A stretch of 33,699 nucleotides of DNA from Comamonadaceae bacterium (GTDB lineage: Bacteria > Pseudomonadota > Gammaproteobacteria > Burkholderiales > Burkholderiaceae_C), in NCBI GenBank assembly GCA_947451385.1, contig CANFYZ010000038.1, forward strand, positions 1 to 33,699. The letters run 5' to 3'. This document shows, piece by piece, positions 8,275-16,260 of this stretch. A model generated the notes under the pieces. The model worked only from the letters and a program-made list of their open reading frames with translations. It was not told where the DNA came from and made no database searches. The translations under genes were made by a program, and so were the position numbers. Each line of letters starts with the position of its first letter. The stretch's first letter is position 1.

Positions 8275-8508
8275 TCAATAATGCGGTGGCAATTCGTCGC
8301 GCAAATTGCGTTCAGCCGAGGGGCCGCCTTCTGGCATTTGGCGGCGCAACTGCGCCACTTCGGCCAACAAGGCGTCGATCTGGCGCTGCTGCTCGTACAC
8401 CTGTTGGTTCAGTTGTTCAAGCAGGTCTTCGGCGTAGCTGGATTTGATTTCCAGGGCGATCAGGCGCTCGTCGGTGGGGGATTCTGGAGACATGCCTCTA
8501 TTGGACAT
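8275..8508 (-). CDS. slyX: SlyX family protein
   Basis: A 77-aa coiled-coil protein of the SlyX family. It shows the family pattern: a start of RLIALEIKSSYAEDLLEQLN, heptad-like leucines through QIDALLAEVAQLRRQ, and the characteristic C-terminal ending ELPPHY. SlyX is widespread in proteobacteria and its function is unknown. The first ATG (8508) is preceded by GGGGTG at a suitable distance; a second in-frame ATG five codons later is possible. It sits 7 nt before the rlmN-family gene and 64 nt after the acyl-CoA dehydrogenase, so it could begin its own transcript or continue the upstream one. Confidence 0.85.
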   Translation of the reverse strand: MSNRGMSPESPTDERLIALEIKSSYAEDLLEQLNQQVYEQQRQIDALLAEVAQLRRQMPEGGPSAERNLRDELPPHY

Positions 8509-8572
8509 GATTTTTCACCCCTTATTCCCTCAAGCCACCATGATCTCCGTGGACGACGACGGGTTGGCAGGA

Positions 8573-9757
8573 TCAATAGGATCTGGGCAGGCCAATCACG
8601 TGCTCGGCAATGTAGGCCAAAATCAAGTTGGTCGAGATCGGTGCGGTGCGTTGAACCCGCGCTTCGCGCCATTTACGCTCCACATCGTATTCACGGGCAT
8701 AGGCAAAGCCGCCGTGGGTTTGGACACACGCCTCACCCGCCTCCCAGGCGGCCTCCGCACTGAGCAACTTGGACAAATTGGCTTCTTCGCCGCAAGGATG
8801 GTCGGCTTCAAATAATGCCGCCGCCTTTCGCAGCATCAGCTCAGCCGCTTGCGATGCGGCATAGGATTTGGCGATGGGAAACTGAATGCCCTGGTTTATG
8901 CCGATGGGGCGATCGAAAACGACTCTTTCATTGGCGTATTGCGTCGCGGTGCGGATGAACCATTTGGCATCGCCAATGGACTCGTGCGAAACCAAAATGC
9001 GTTCGGCATTCATGCCATCCAAGATATAGCGAAAGCCTTTGCCTTCTTCGCCAATCAAATTGGCGGCTGGCACGCGCAAGCCATCATAAAAAACTTCGGT
9101 GGTGTTGTGATTGATCATGGCTTTGATCGGACGAATGGTCATGCCATGCCCCACCGCCTCACGCATGTCCACCAGAAAAACAGACAAGCCATCGGTTTTC
9201 TTGGTGACCTGCTCTAAAGGGGTCGTGCGCACCAACAGCAACATCAAGTCTGAAAACAAAGCGCGCGAGGTCCAAATTTTTTGTCCGTGAATCACATAGT
9301 GATCGCCATCACGCACAGCCCGGGTTTTGAGTTTGGTCGTGTCTGTGCCGGTCGTGGGCTCGGTGACCCCAAAGGCTTGCAAGCGCAACTCGCCTTGGGC
9401 AATGGCGGGCAGGTACTTTTCTTTTTGCGCGGCGCTGCCATGGCGCAGCAAAGTGCCCATGGTGTACATCTGGGCATGCACCGCCGCGGCATTGGCGCCG
9501 CTGGCATGGATTTCTTCGAGCACCACACCTGCGGCACGCAGGGGCAACTGAGCCCCGCCATAGGCCTCTGGAATCAAGGCCGCCAAGTAGCCGGCCTGCG
9601 TCAGGGCCTGGACAAAAGCATGGGGGTAGCCTTCTTTTTCATCGAGCTCACGCCAATAGCTGCCTGGGAAGGCAGCACAAATTTTGCGGACACTGTCGCG
9701 AATTTCAGGGAAATCATCGCCCAAAGCGATGCTGACCTCGGCTGGGTTGTGATGCAC
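8573..9757 (-). CDS. Acyl-CoA dehydrogenase (paralogue 1)
   Basis: An FAD-dependent acyl-CoA dehydrogenase, 394 aa, expected to introduce a 2,3-double bond into an acyl-CoA and pass electrons to ETF. Seen: FGVTEPTTGTDTTKLKTRAV (FAD/substrate motif), YVIHGQKIWTSRA, RPIGINQGIQFPIA, and GGFAYAREYDVERKWREAR near the C-terminus. The YEGT catalytic-Glu motif of MCAD/SCAD is absent; the equivalent stretch reads RTAPIST. A Glu in GMNAERI lines up with the helix-G catalytic Glu of isovaleryl/long-chain types, which suggests a branched or bulky substrate (inference). A close paralogue lies at 14063-15250. It starts 9 nt after the Bug gene, so the pair is an operon. Confidence 0.92.
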   Translation of the reverse strand: MHHNPAEVSIALGDDFPEIRDSVRKICAAFPGSYWRELDEKEGYPHAFVQALTQAGYLAALIPEAYGGAQLPLRAAGVVLEEIHASGANAAAVHAQMYTMGTLLRHGSAAQKEKYLPAIAQGELRLQAFGVTEPTTGTDTTKLKTRAVRDGDHYVIHGQKIWTSRALFSDLMLLLVRTTPLEQVTKKTDGLSVFLVDMREAVGHGMTIRPIKAMINHNTTEVFYDGLRVPAANLIGEEGKGFRYILDGMNAERILVSHESIGDAKWFIRTATQYANERVVFDRPIGINQGIQFPIAKSYAASQAAELMLRKAAALFEADHPCGEEANLSKLLSAEAAWEAGEACVQTHGGFAYAREYDVERKWREARVQRTAPISTNLILAYIAEHVIGLPRSY

Positions 9758-9766
9758 TGGAAGTCC

Positions 9767-10738
9767 TTATTCTGGCTTGATACCGGCTTGTTGAATCAAC
9801 TTGCCCCGTTGCTCTAATTCTTTGCGGACTTGCTCTGCAAACTCTTCTGAGGAGTTGGCCACCACCATCAATCCCATGCCATCCAATTTACCCGAGACCT
9901 CAGGGTCACGAAGGGCTTTGATCAATTCACCATGCAGACGCTTGGTGACTGGTGGCGGCAATTTGGCAGGCGCAAAAAATCCCAGCCAAGAGTTCATCTC
10001 GAATCCGGGCAGCGTTTCAGCGAATGTCGGCACCTGCGGCAGGCCGGGGTAGCGCGTCGACTGTGTAAAACCGATGGCTTTGAGTTTGCCGCTTTTGATA
10101 TGCGGCAGCACGGTGATCAAACTGGAAAAGACCATCGGGATTTGTCCACCCAGCAAATCTGTCACGGCAGGGCCACCGCCACGGTAGGCGACATGCACAA
10201 AAGGCACGCCCGTGAACTGCTTGAGCAACTCACCGGCCAGGTGGTGCGGCGATCCGGTGCCCGAACTGCCATAAGACAATTGATCGGGATGCTGTTTACA
10301 GAACGCAATCAGTTCGGGCAAATTTTTAGCAGGGATGCCGGGGTGAACCACCAAGACAATCGGGTTGGCTACGGCTTGCGTCAGGGCTGTGAAATCCTTG
10401 ACAGGATGGAAGGTCGGAGCGGCGGTCAAAAACAAATTGGCCGTATGGGTGGCGTCCGTGCCCACCATCAAGGTGTAACCATCTGGGGGGGATTTGGCGA
10501 CAAAGTCAGAGCCGATGTTGCCACTGGCGCCGCCCTTGTTGTCCACGATCACCGCTTGTCCCATGCTGGCAGACAACTTTTGGGCCACGATCCTTCCTAA
10601 GTTATCGGTCGACGCGCCGGGCGGATACGGCACCACCATGCGCAAGGGTTTGGCTGGAAATTCAGTTTGCGCGCCCGCTGCACAGGCCAGCATCAGCATC
10701 AGCCCCGTCAGTGCGTTTTTGAGAAAATGACCATTCAT
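9767..10738 (-). CDS. Bug-type (TctC) periplasmic solute-binding protein
   Basis: A 323-aa Bug receptor. A signal peptide ends at about residue 23 (CAAGAQT). Then follow the family blocks PLRMVVPYPPGASTDNLGR, VIVDNKGGASGNIG, HVAYRGGGPAVTDLLGGQ and LPGFEMNSWLGFFAP. It probably binds the carboxylate that the following genes degrade. A good ribosome binding site (AGGAGA, 7 nt upstream) supports the start at 10738. It is first in a minus-strand operon with the acyl-CoA dehydrogenase 9 nt downstream. The divergent region upstream contains the GntR operator motif and a sigma-70 -10 box, so it probably belongs to the GntR regulon. No membrane subunits are nearby. Confidence 0.92.
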   Translation of the reverse strand: MNGHFLKNALTGLMLMLACAAGAQTEFPAKPLRMVVPYPPGASTDNLGRIVAQKLSASMGQAVIVDNKGGASGNIGSDFVAKSPPDGYTLMVGTDATHTANLFLTAAPTFHPVKDFTALTQAVANPIVLVVHPGIPAKNLPELIAFCKQHPDQLSYGSSGTGSPHHLAGELLKQFTGVPFVHVAYRGGGPAVTDLLGGQIPMVFSSLITVLPHIKSGKLKAIGFTQSTRYPGLPQVPTFAETLPGFEMNSWLGFFAPAKLPPPVTKRLHGELIKALRDPEVSGKLDGMGLMVVANSSEEFAEQVRKELEQRGKLIQQAGIKPE

Positions 10739-10821
10739 CTAAAGTCTCCTGTGAATTCAGCGATGACTCGACGCATTGGTTGCACGAATGGTCTTGGAGT
10801 CCTGAACGCCTGCATGTGCGT

Positions 10822-10850
10822 CTGAAGCCTGAATGTACGGACAATATAAT
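10822..10850 (+). promoter_or_regulatory. Sigma-70-like promoter for the SDR gene
   Basis: A perfect -10 hexamer TATAAT at 10845-10850 is preceded, with a 17-bp spacer, by CTGAAG at 10822-10827, a weak -35 match. It points toward the SDR start at 10895. The operator core (10834-10843) lies in the spacer and touches the -10, the expected place for a repressor to block RNA polymerase. Confidence 0.6.
10834..10843. promoter_or_regulatory. Putative GntR operator, site 1
   Basis: TGTACGGACA, within AATGTACGGACAAT. Its reverse complement shares 13 identical bases (TGTCCGTACATTC) with the site next to gntR at 18260-18272. It fits the GTM..KAC pattern of HutC-type GntR operators with a CG centre. 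It lies between the divergent Bug (minus) and SDR (plus) genes. Binding by the GntR protein is inferred. Confidence 0.65.
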
Positions 10851-10894
10851 GGTCTCATGCAGGTTGTCAATCCACCTCAGTCGCAAAGGCACCC

Positions 10895-11668
10895 ATGAAC
10901 CAGACTCCTTCAGAACTGACGATGATCGGTCGCACCGCCATAGTGACCGGCTCGGGCCGCAATATCGGACGCGCGATTGCCCTCTCCTTGGCCCGCCAAG
11001 GCGCCCAGGTGGTGGTCAACGGGCACAGCGATCGCGCGGCCGTCGATGCCGTGGTCCAGGAAATCCAAGAGGCCGGGGGCCAGGCTCTGGGCATCATGGC
11101 CGATGTGTCGGATGACAAGCAAGTTCAGCAGTTGGTGCAGCGCGCGGTCGAGACCTACGGCAGCGCCGACATGATCATTTCCAATGTGGCCATTCGGCGC
11201 AAACAACACTTTTTGGACATCACGCCCCAAGATTGGCAAGACGTCTTGCAAACCAATTTAACCCCGGCTTTTTATTTAGCCCGACACGCCCTACCGCACA
11301 TGCTGGAAAAGAAATGGGGGCGTTTGGTGTTCATTTCTGGCTTTGATGGTTTTTGGGGTCAAGTCCCTGAACGTGCCCACAACATTGCAGCCAAATCAGG
11401 GCTGCACGGCCTGGCCATGGCCCTGGCTCGGGAGTTCGGCGCCCAGGGCATCACGGCCAACACCGTGGCACCGGGTGCCATTGACACCGTGCGCGATTGG
11501 ACGCAATACACCCACCAAGACCGGCAAAAAATTGAGTCCGAAATCCCACTGGGCCGCTATGGGAAACCTGACGAAGTGGCCGCCGCTTGCGATCTGCTCT
11601 GCTCTGAGCGTGGCGCCTTTATTTCAGGACAGGTGATTCACGTCAATGGGGGCCATTACATGTACTGA
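10895..11668 (+). CDS. SDR-fold oxidoreductase with altered catalytic triad
   Basis: A 257-aa short-chain dehydrogenase/reductase. The Rossmann nucleotide motif TGSGRNIG is at residues 18-25. The structural and active-site Asn (N121 in QTNLTP) and Lys167 are kept, and APGAIDT follows. The catalytic Tyr four residues before Lys167 is replaced by Asn163 (AHNIAAKSG, with His162 adjacent), and the usual ISS reads ISG, so the classic Ser-Tyr-Lys set is incomplete. It may use another general acid or be a non-classical SDR. The first gene after a TATAAT promoter with an embedded GntR operator, it is divergent from the Bug/acyl-CoA dehydrogenase operon and convergent with the next Bug gene. Start at 10895 chosen for AAAGG upstream; a later ATG at 10922 is possible. 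Confidence 0.87.
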   Translation: MNQTPSELTMIGRTAIVTGSGRNIGRAIALSLARQGAQVVVNGHSDRAAVDAVVQEIQEAGGQALGIMADVSDDKQVQQLVQRAVETYGSADMIISNVAIRRKQHFLDITPQDWQDVLQTNLTPAFYLARHALPHMLEKKWGRLVFISGFDGFWGQVPERAHNIAAKSGLHGLAMALAREFGAQGITANTVAPGAIDTVRDWTQYTHQDRQKIESEIPLGRYGKPDEVAAACDLLCSERGAFISGQVIHVNGGHYMY

Positions 11669-11693
11669 TCCAGTGCGCCGGGGCTTGAACAGA

Positions 11694-12656
11694 TCAGTCG
11701 GCCTTGGCACCCGACGCCTTGACTGCCGCGGCCCAGTTGGCCAATTCAAACTTGATGTGCTCCACCGCCTGCTCTGGCGTGGTTTCAAAAGTCTCAGCCC
11801 CCAAAGTCATCAGGCGTTCTTTGATGGCGGGCTTTTGCAAAGCGGTCACCAGTTCGGCATTCATTTTGGTGATGATGGGTTTGGGTGTTTGAATGGGCGC
11901 CAACAGGGCAGCCCAGGTTTGGGCTGCAAAGCCAGGAACCCCGGCTTCGGCCACGGTCGGCACCTCGGGCATGGACACCGAGCGTTTTTTGCTGCCCACG
12001 GCAATCACTTTGAGTTTGCCACTCTTGATGTGCGGAATGACCGGGGGTCCGGACTCGAACATCATGTTGATTTCGCCACCAATCAAGCCGGTCAAAGCCG
12101 CAGCAGCGCCTTTGTAAGGCACATGCGTGATTTGCATCCCCGTTTGGCTTTTGAGCATCTCCATGGTCAGGTGATTGGTGAGTCCACTGCCGCCCGAGCC
12201 ATAGTTGGTTTTGCCAGGATTTTGCTTCACATAGGCAATCAACTCTTTCAGGTTGTTGGCGGGAAATTCTTTGTTCACCACCAGAAACTGCGGCACGATC
12301 ACCGCTGTACCGATCGGCTGGAAATCACGCAAGGTGTCATACGTCAGTTTGGAATACAAAGCGGGGTTGATGGTCAGTGGGCCACTGGAGGCCATGAGCA
12401 AGGTATAGCCGTCAGCGGGCGCAGCCTTGGCCGCCTCCATGCCCACGATGGCAGCTGCACCGCCTTTGTTGTCCACATAAAAGCTTTGCCCCAAAGTTTC
12501 GGTGAAGTCTTGCGACAAAATCCGCGCAATCACATCGGTTGCCTGCCCCACAGGGAACGGCACAATCACTTTCACCGGCTTGGTGGGGTAAGCCGTTTGG
12601 GCTGGGGCCGTGAATGCGATCAAGCCCAACAACAAGGCTGCTGCGAATTTTTTCAT
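11694..12656 (-). CDS. Bug-type (TctC) periplasmic solute-binding protein
   Basis: A 320-aa Bug receptor. The start at 12656 (MKKFAAALLLG...) is preferred to an upstream ATG at 12680 because it has GGAG six bases upstream and gives a clean signal peptide ending near TAPAQT. Family blocks: PVKVIVPFPVGQATDVIAR, VDNKGGAAAIVG, HVPYKGAAAALTGLIGGE. The usual PPGG loop reads PFPVGQATD, so the ligand pocket differs from the other Bug proteins here. It is the last gene of the six-gene operon starting at 18230, 49 nt after the MmgE/PrpD gene. It probably delivers or senses the operon's substrate. Confidence 0.92.
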   Translation of the reverse strand: MKKFAAALLLGLIAFTAPAQTAYPTKPVKVIVPFPVGQATDVIARILSQDFTETLGQSFYVDNKGGAAAIVGMEAAKAAPADGYTLLMASSGPLTINPALYSKLTYDTLRDFQPIGTAVIVPQFLVVNKEFPANNLKELIAYVKQNPGKTNYGSGGSGLTNHLTMEMLKSQTGMQITHVPYKGAAAALTGLIGGEINMMFESGPPVIPHIKSGKLKVIAVGSKKRSVSMPEVPTVAEAGVPGFAAQTWAALLAPIQTPKPIITKMNAELVTALQKPAIKERLMTLGAETFETTPEQAVEHIKFELANWAAAVKASGAKAD

Positions 12657-12705
12657 GGTGTCTCCATAGGGTGAATTCATGATGAATCTGTACTTGTATT
12701 TGGAC

Positions 12706-14043
12706 TCAGCGCAAAGCGGGTTGCGCGGTCAAGTTGGACAATTGCGAAAACAAGGCTGCGCCGTCGACGGGTGCCGCATGCACGCAGTCCATGAACTTGG
12801 TCTGCAAATCCACAGGGCGCAAAGGCATCATGGCATTGCCCCGTGCGAATCGGATGTCGCCTGAATCCAGGACCTGGCCGGATTTCAATTCAATTTGCAC
12901 CTTGTCATGCAAGGCAAACACGGGCTCGATCGGGCACTGGGTGTCGACCGTGCTGATGCTGACGCGGGTCATGGCCTCTTTGACGGCAGGCTCTTGCACA
13001 AATCCGTCGCTCAGTTCGCTCAATCCCACTTTGCCACGCACCAAAGAGGCGGCGACAGCAAACTCCATGCTGAATTTGGCCTCCAAGCCGGTTTGGGGTT
13101 GGTGGTTACGCAACATCGACGCTTGCGCCACACCAATGTGGGTATGGACCTGGGCCACATCGTGTAAGCCCACAGCATGGCGGGCACACAAATCCAAAAC
13201 ACCATCGATGACGCGGTGCGTGGCGTAACACGTGGGGTATTTTTTGATCGACAAGCCCGACTCGAGAATGCGAAAACGCTTTCCCAAATCAGGCACTGCC
13301 GTGCTTCGGTCCACCGCGCCGTGGGGTGACAAGGCCGACAAGAAGCCGGCCGAATGCTCAAGCGCATCTGGCGAGGCTGTCAGCCCTTTTTGCACCCAGC
13401 GCACGGCTTCGATAGCGCAGGCTGCTGCGCGACCCGCATGCAAAGGTTTGGTCATGGTGCCGAAATTGGCCACCAAGCCACTGGCCATGCTGGCCGCCAA
13501 AGCCACCACATGCTGAATTTGCGGCGCATTCAAGCCATACAGATTAGCGACGGCCGCGCTCGCGCCCACCGTGCCCAGCACGGCCGTCGGATGCCAGCCT
13601 TTCAAATGGTAAGCATCTTGTTCGCGCACAAACAATTCTGCCCACACCTCATAACCAATCAAATAGGCGCGCAGAACCTGGTCACCAGTGGCCTTCACAT
13701 GCTGCCCGGCAGCCCATACCGCTGGCACCAACACGGTACTGGGATGCCCGCCCAGAGCCACATCGTCAAAATCCAAGGCATGGCCTGCGGTGGCATTGAT
13801 CAGGGCCGCATCACTGGCGCTGACGCGCGTGGCCCCCATCAACACAGAGGCCTCTTGAACAGAGGACTGTTTGTCCGCCACAAAAGATTGCGCCATCTGC
13901 ACCACCGGTTCGTCTCGGCCGGCCAGCATGGTGCCTATGGTGTCAATGAAACCGGACTGCACAATCTCAACCACACGGTCAGGCAAGGGCGCAAAGTTCG
14001 GCTGGCTGGCAAATTGGGCCAGTGAGGCAGTCAATCCATTCAT
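12706..14043 (-). CDS. MmgE/PrpD family protein
   Basis: A 445-aa member of the MmgE/PrpD family, which includes 2-methylcitrate dehydratase, cis-aconitate decarboxylase and iminodisuccinate epimerase. Seen: GFIDTIGTMLAGRDEP near the N-terminus, HALDFDDVALGGHPSTVLVPA (family active-site region, His-Asp-Asp-rich), the MTKPLHAGRAA block, and KKYPTCYATHRVID. The start at ATG 14043 removes 31 codons that overlap the upstream gene and lack family similarity; AAAGG lies before it. It probably performs a hydration, dehydration or decarboxylation on a tricarboxylic or branched dicarboxylic acid, but the sequence does not fix which. It follows the acyl-CoA dehydrogenase by 19 nt in the operon. Confidence 0.9.
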   Translation of the reverse strand: MNGLTASLAQFASQPNFAPLPDRVVEIVQSGFIDTIGTMLAGRDEPVVQMAQSFVADKQSSVQEASVLMGATRVSASDAALINATAGHALDFDDVALGGHPSTVLVPAVWAAGQHVKATGDQVLRAYLIGYEVWAELFVREQDAYHLKGWHPTAVLGTVGASAAVANLYGLNAPQIQHVVALAASMASGLVANFGTMTKPLHAGRAAACAIEAVRWVQKGLTASPDALEHSAGFLSALSPHGAVDRSTAVPDLGKRFRILESGLSIKKYPTCYATHRVIDGVLDLCARHAVGLHDVAQVHTHIGVAQASMLRNHQPQTGLEAKFSMEFAVAASLVRGKVGLSELSDGFVQEPAVKEAMTRVSISTVDTQCPIEPVFALHDKVQIELKSGQVLDSGDIRFARGNAMMPLRPVDLQTKFMDCVHAAPVDGAALFSQLSNLTAQPALR

Positions 14044-14062
14044 GTCGTTGACCTTTCTGGTT

Positions 14063-15250
14063 TCAGAATGAGCGAGGTAAACCCAACACGTGCTCAGCCA
14101 CATAGGACAGCACCAAATTGGTGGAGATCGGCGCAATCTGCATCAAACGGGTTTCACGCCATTTGCGTTCAACATCGTATTCACGGGCATAGCCGAAGCC
14201 GCCATGGGTTTGCATGCAGGCTTCAGCGGCATGCCAAGCCGCCTCGGATGCCAACAGCTTGGCCATATTGACTTCGGGTGCACAGGCTTGACCGGCGGCG
14301 AACATGGCACTGGCTTTGCGTAACAGCAACTCAGCGGCCTCCGTCTCTGCATGGGCACGTGCAATGGGAAATGCAATCGCTTGGTTTTGTCCGATGGGAC
14401 GGTCAAACACCACGCGCTCCTTGGCGTAATTCACCGCGGTTCTGACAAACCAACGGGCGTCACCTATCGATTCTGAGGAGACCAAAATACGCTCGGCATT
14501 CATGCCATCAAGAATGTATTTGAAGCCCTTGCCCTCCTCGCCAATCAAGTTGGCCGCAGGCACTTTCATGCCATCGAAAAAAACCTCGGTCGCATGGTGA
14601 TTGATCATGGCCTTGATGGGTTTGATCTCCAAACCTTGCCCCAGGGCTTCGCGAATGTCCACCAAGAAAACCGACAAACCTTCGGTCTTTTTGTTCACTT
14701 GGTCCAGCGGCGTGGTGCGCGCCAACAACAGCATCAAATCAGAATGCAGCGCGCGTGAGGTCCAGACTTTTTGGCCATGCACCACATAGTGGTCGCCGTT
14801 TTTTACCGCGCGGGTTTTGAGTTTGGTGGTGTCCGTTCCAGACGTGGGCTCGGTGACACCAAAGGCTTGCAAGCGCAGCTCGCCCGAGGCGATCTTGGGC
14901 AGGTACTGGGCTTTTTGCGCGGGCGAACCGTGCCGCAACAAGGTGCCCATGATGTACATCTGCGCATGGCAAGCGCCGGCGTTGCAACCGGCCGCATGAA
15001 TTTCTTCCAAAATAACCGCCGCAGCGCGAAGCGGCAAACCGGAGCCCCCATACTCTTGCGGAATCAACGCGGCCAAATAACCCGCTTCGGTGAGGGCATG
15101 GACAAACTCGGTGGGGTAAGCCGTGCGCTCCTCCAGGTCGCGCCAATACGCACCCGGAAAGCCAGCACAAATTCTGCGAATGCTTTCGCGGATTTCTGGG
15201 AAGTCTTGGCCCAAGTCCATTTGCACATCGCCTGCGTTCATGTCAGTCAT
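14063..15250 (-). CDS. Acyl-CoA dehydrogenase (paralogue 2)
   Basis: A 395-aa acyl-CoA dehydrogenase, clearly paralogous to the one at 8573-9757: most residues match along the whole length, including the ending GLPRS(F/Y). Seen: FGVTEPTSGTDTTKLKTRAV, HGQKVWTSRA, GMNAERILVSSESIG with the helix-G Glu, and GGFGYAREYDVERKWRE. As in the paralogue, the MCAD-type YEGT motif is replaced by IAPIST. It sits between the HMG-CoA-lyase-like gene (27 nt upstream) and MmgE/PrpD (19 nt downstream), so it probably performs the oxidation step of that pathway. Two paralogues under one regulator may handle successive intermediates or different stereoisomers (inference). Confidence 0.92.
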   Translation of the reverse strand: MTDMNAGDVQMDLGQDFPEIRESIRRICAGFPGAYWRDLEERTAYPTEFVHALTEAGYLAALIPQEYGGSGLPLRAAAVILEEIHAAGCNAGACHAQMYIMGTLLRHGSPAQKAQYLPKIASGELRLQAFGVTEPTSGTDTTKLKTRAVKNGDHYVVHGQKVWTSRALHSDLMLLLARTTPLDQVNKKTEGLSVFLVDIREALGQGLEIKPIKAMINHHATEVFFDGMKVPAANLIGEEGKGFKYILDGMNAERILVSSESIGDARWFVRTAVNYAKERVVFDRPIGQNQAIAFPIARAHAETEAAELLLRKASAMFAAGQACAPEVNMAKLLASEAAWHAAEACMQTHGGFGYAREYDVERKWRETRLMQIAPISTNLVLSYVAEHVLGLPRSF

Positions 15251-15277
15251 GCCATGCCATCCTGTTTCGGTTCAAGT

Positions 15278-16234
15278 TCAAACCAACTCGGATTCGAGTT
15301 GGCGTCTGCCGGGTTTGTCAAAGTGCTTGGGCAATCCGGCGCGGGCCAGTGCGCCGTGCATTTCAATGTCGGGCAAGGCATGGCGCACCATCTCTCGGAT
15401 CGCCAACAGTTGTGCCAAATCAACGCCCGTTTTCAAGCCCATGGACTCGAGCATGAAACACAAATCATCCATCACGATATTGCCAGTGGCACCGGGGGCG
15501 AAGGGGCAGCCGCCCATACCCGCCAAAGAAGCGTCAAAACGGCGTACGCCACAGTCCAATGCTGCGGTGACATTGGCCAACCCAATGCCCCGTGTGTCGT
15601 GAAAATGCGCGGCCACCGGGATCGGACCCACCGCATCCATCACCGCTTTGAACACGGTGCGCACTTGTTGAGGGTCGGCATAGCCCACGGTGTCAGGAAC
15701 CACAATTTCTTGCGCACCCGCCTCGGCAAAAGCCACGGCGTACTTGACCACATCGGCCACCGGCACACGGCCCTCGTAAGAGCAACCAAACGATGTGGCC
15801 AAGCCCCCCACCAGAATGGGGCGATGCGCCTCAGGCTGCTCGCTTACCAGCTGTGCGATGCGGATGAAGTCGGCCAGTGATTCTTCACGCTCGCGACGGA
15901 CATTTTTCAAATTGTGGGTCTTGCTCACCGACATCACAAAATTGAGTTTTTGCGCGCCCAATTCGATGCCACGCTCTGCCCCACGGTAATTGGGAATGAG
16001 GGCAGAAACCCGCAGCCCTGAAATTTTCAAAGCCTCGACCGTCACAGCTTCGGCATCAACGAATTGCGGTACCACCTTGGCGGGGACGTAGGAAGTCACT
16101 TCGATTTCAGACACACCCGCAGCGGCTTCCGCACGGATCCACGCCAGTTTGGTCTCTGTGGGCATGAAAACGGGGTGAATTTGCAACCCGTCTCTCAATC
16201 CCACTTCGCGAACAATCACATCCACTTCTTGCAT
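15278..16234 (-). CDS. Hydroxymethylglutaryl-CoA lyase-like protein
   Basis: A DRE-TIM metallolyase of the HMG-CoA lyase group, 318 aa from the ATG at 16234, which has AGGAG six bases upstream. An ATG at 16261 is in frame and touches the previous stop. It would cleave a 3-hydroxy-3-methyl acyl-CoA to acetyl-CoA plus a keto acid. Catalytic residues kept: Arg14-Asp15 in REVGLRDGLQ, the metal-binding HFHDTRGIGLAN, and the active-site Cys in GGCPFAPGATGN. The motif reads GLRDG where classical enzymes have GPRDG, a small change that may mark a different substrate such as a citramalyl-type CoA. It is the third gene of the six-gene operon. No biotin carboxylase is present in the window. Confidence 0.88.
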   Translation of the reverse strand: MQEVDVIVREVGLRDGLQIHPVFMPTETKLAWIRAEAAAGVSEIEVTSYVPAKVVPQFVDAEAVTVEALKISGLRVSALIPNYRGAERGIELGAQKLNFVMSVSKTHNLKNVRREREESLADFIRIAQLVSEQPEAHRPILVGGLATSFGCSYEGRVPVADVVKYAVAFAEAGAQEIVVPDTVGYADPQQVRTVFKAVMDAVGPIPVAAHFHDTRGIGLANVTAALDCGVRRFDASLAGMGGCPFAPGATGNIVMDDLCFMLESMGLKTGVDLAQLLAIREMVRHALPDIEMHGALARAGLPKHFDKPGRRQLESELV

Positions 16235-16260
16235 TTCAATCTCCTGGTCTGGACGCGCCA

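Noticed and set aside
14044..14136. N-terminal extension of MmgE/PrpD to 14136
   Set aside because: It would overlap the acyl-CoA dehydrogenase gene and lacks family similarity; the ATG at 14043 has AAAGG upstream.
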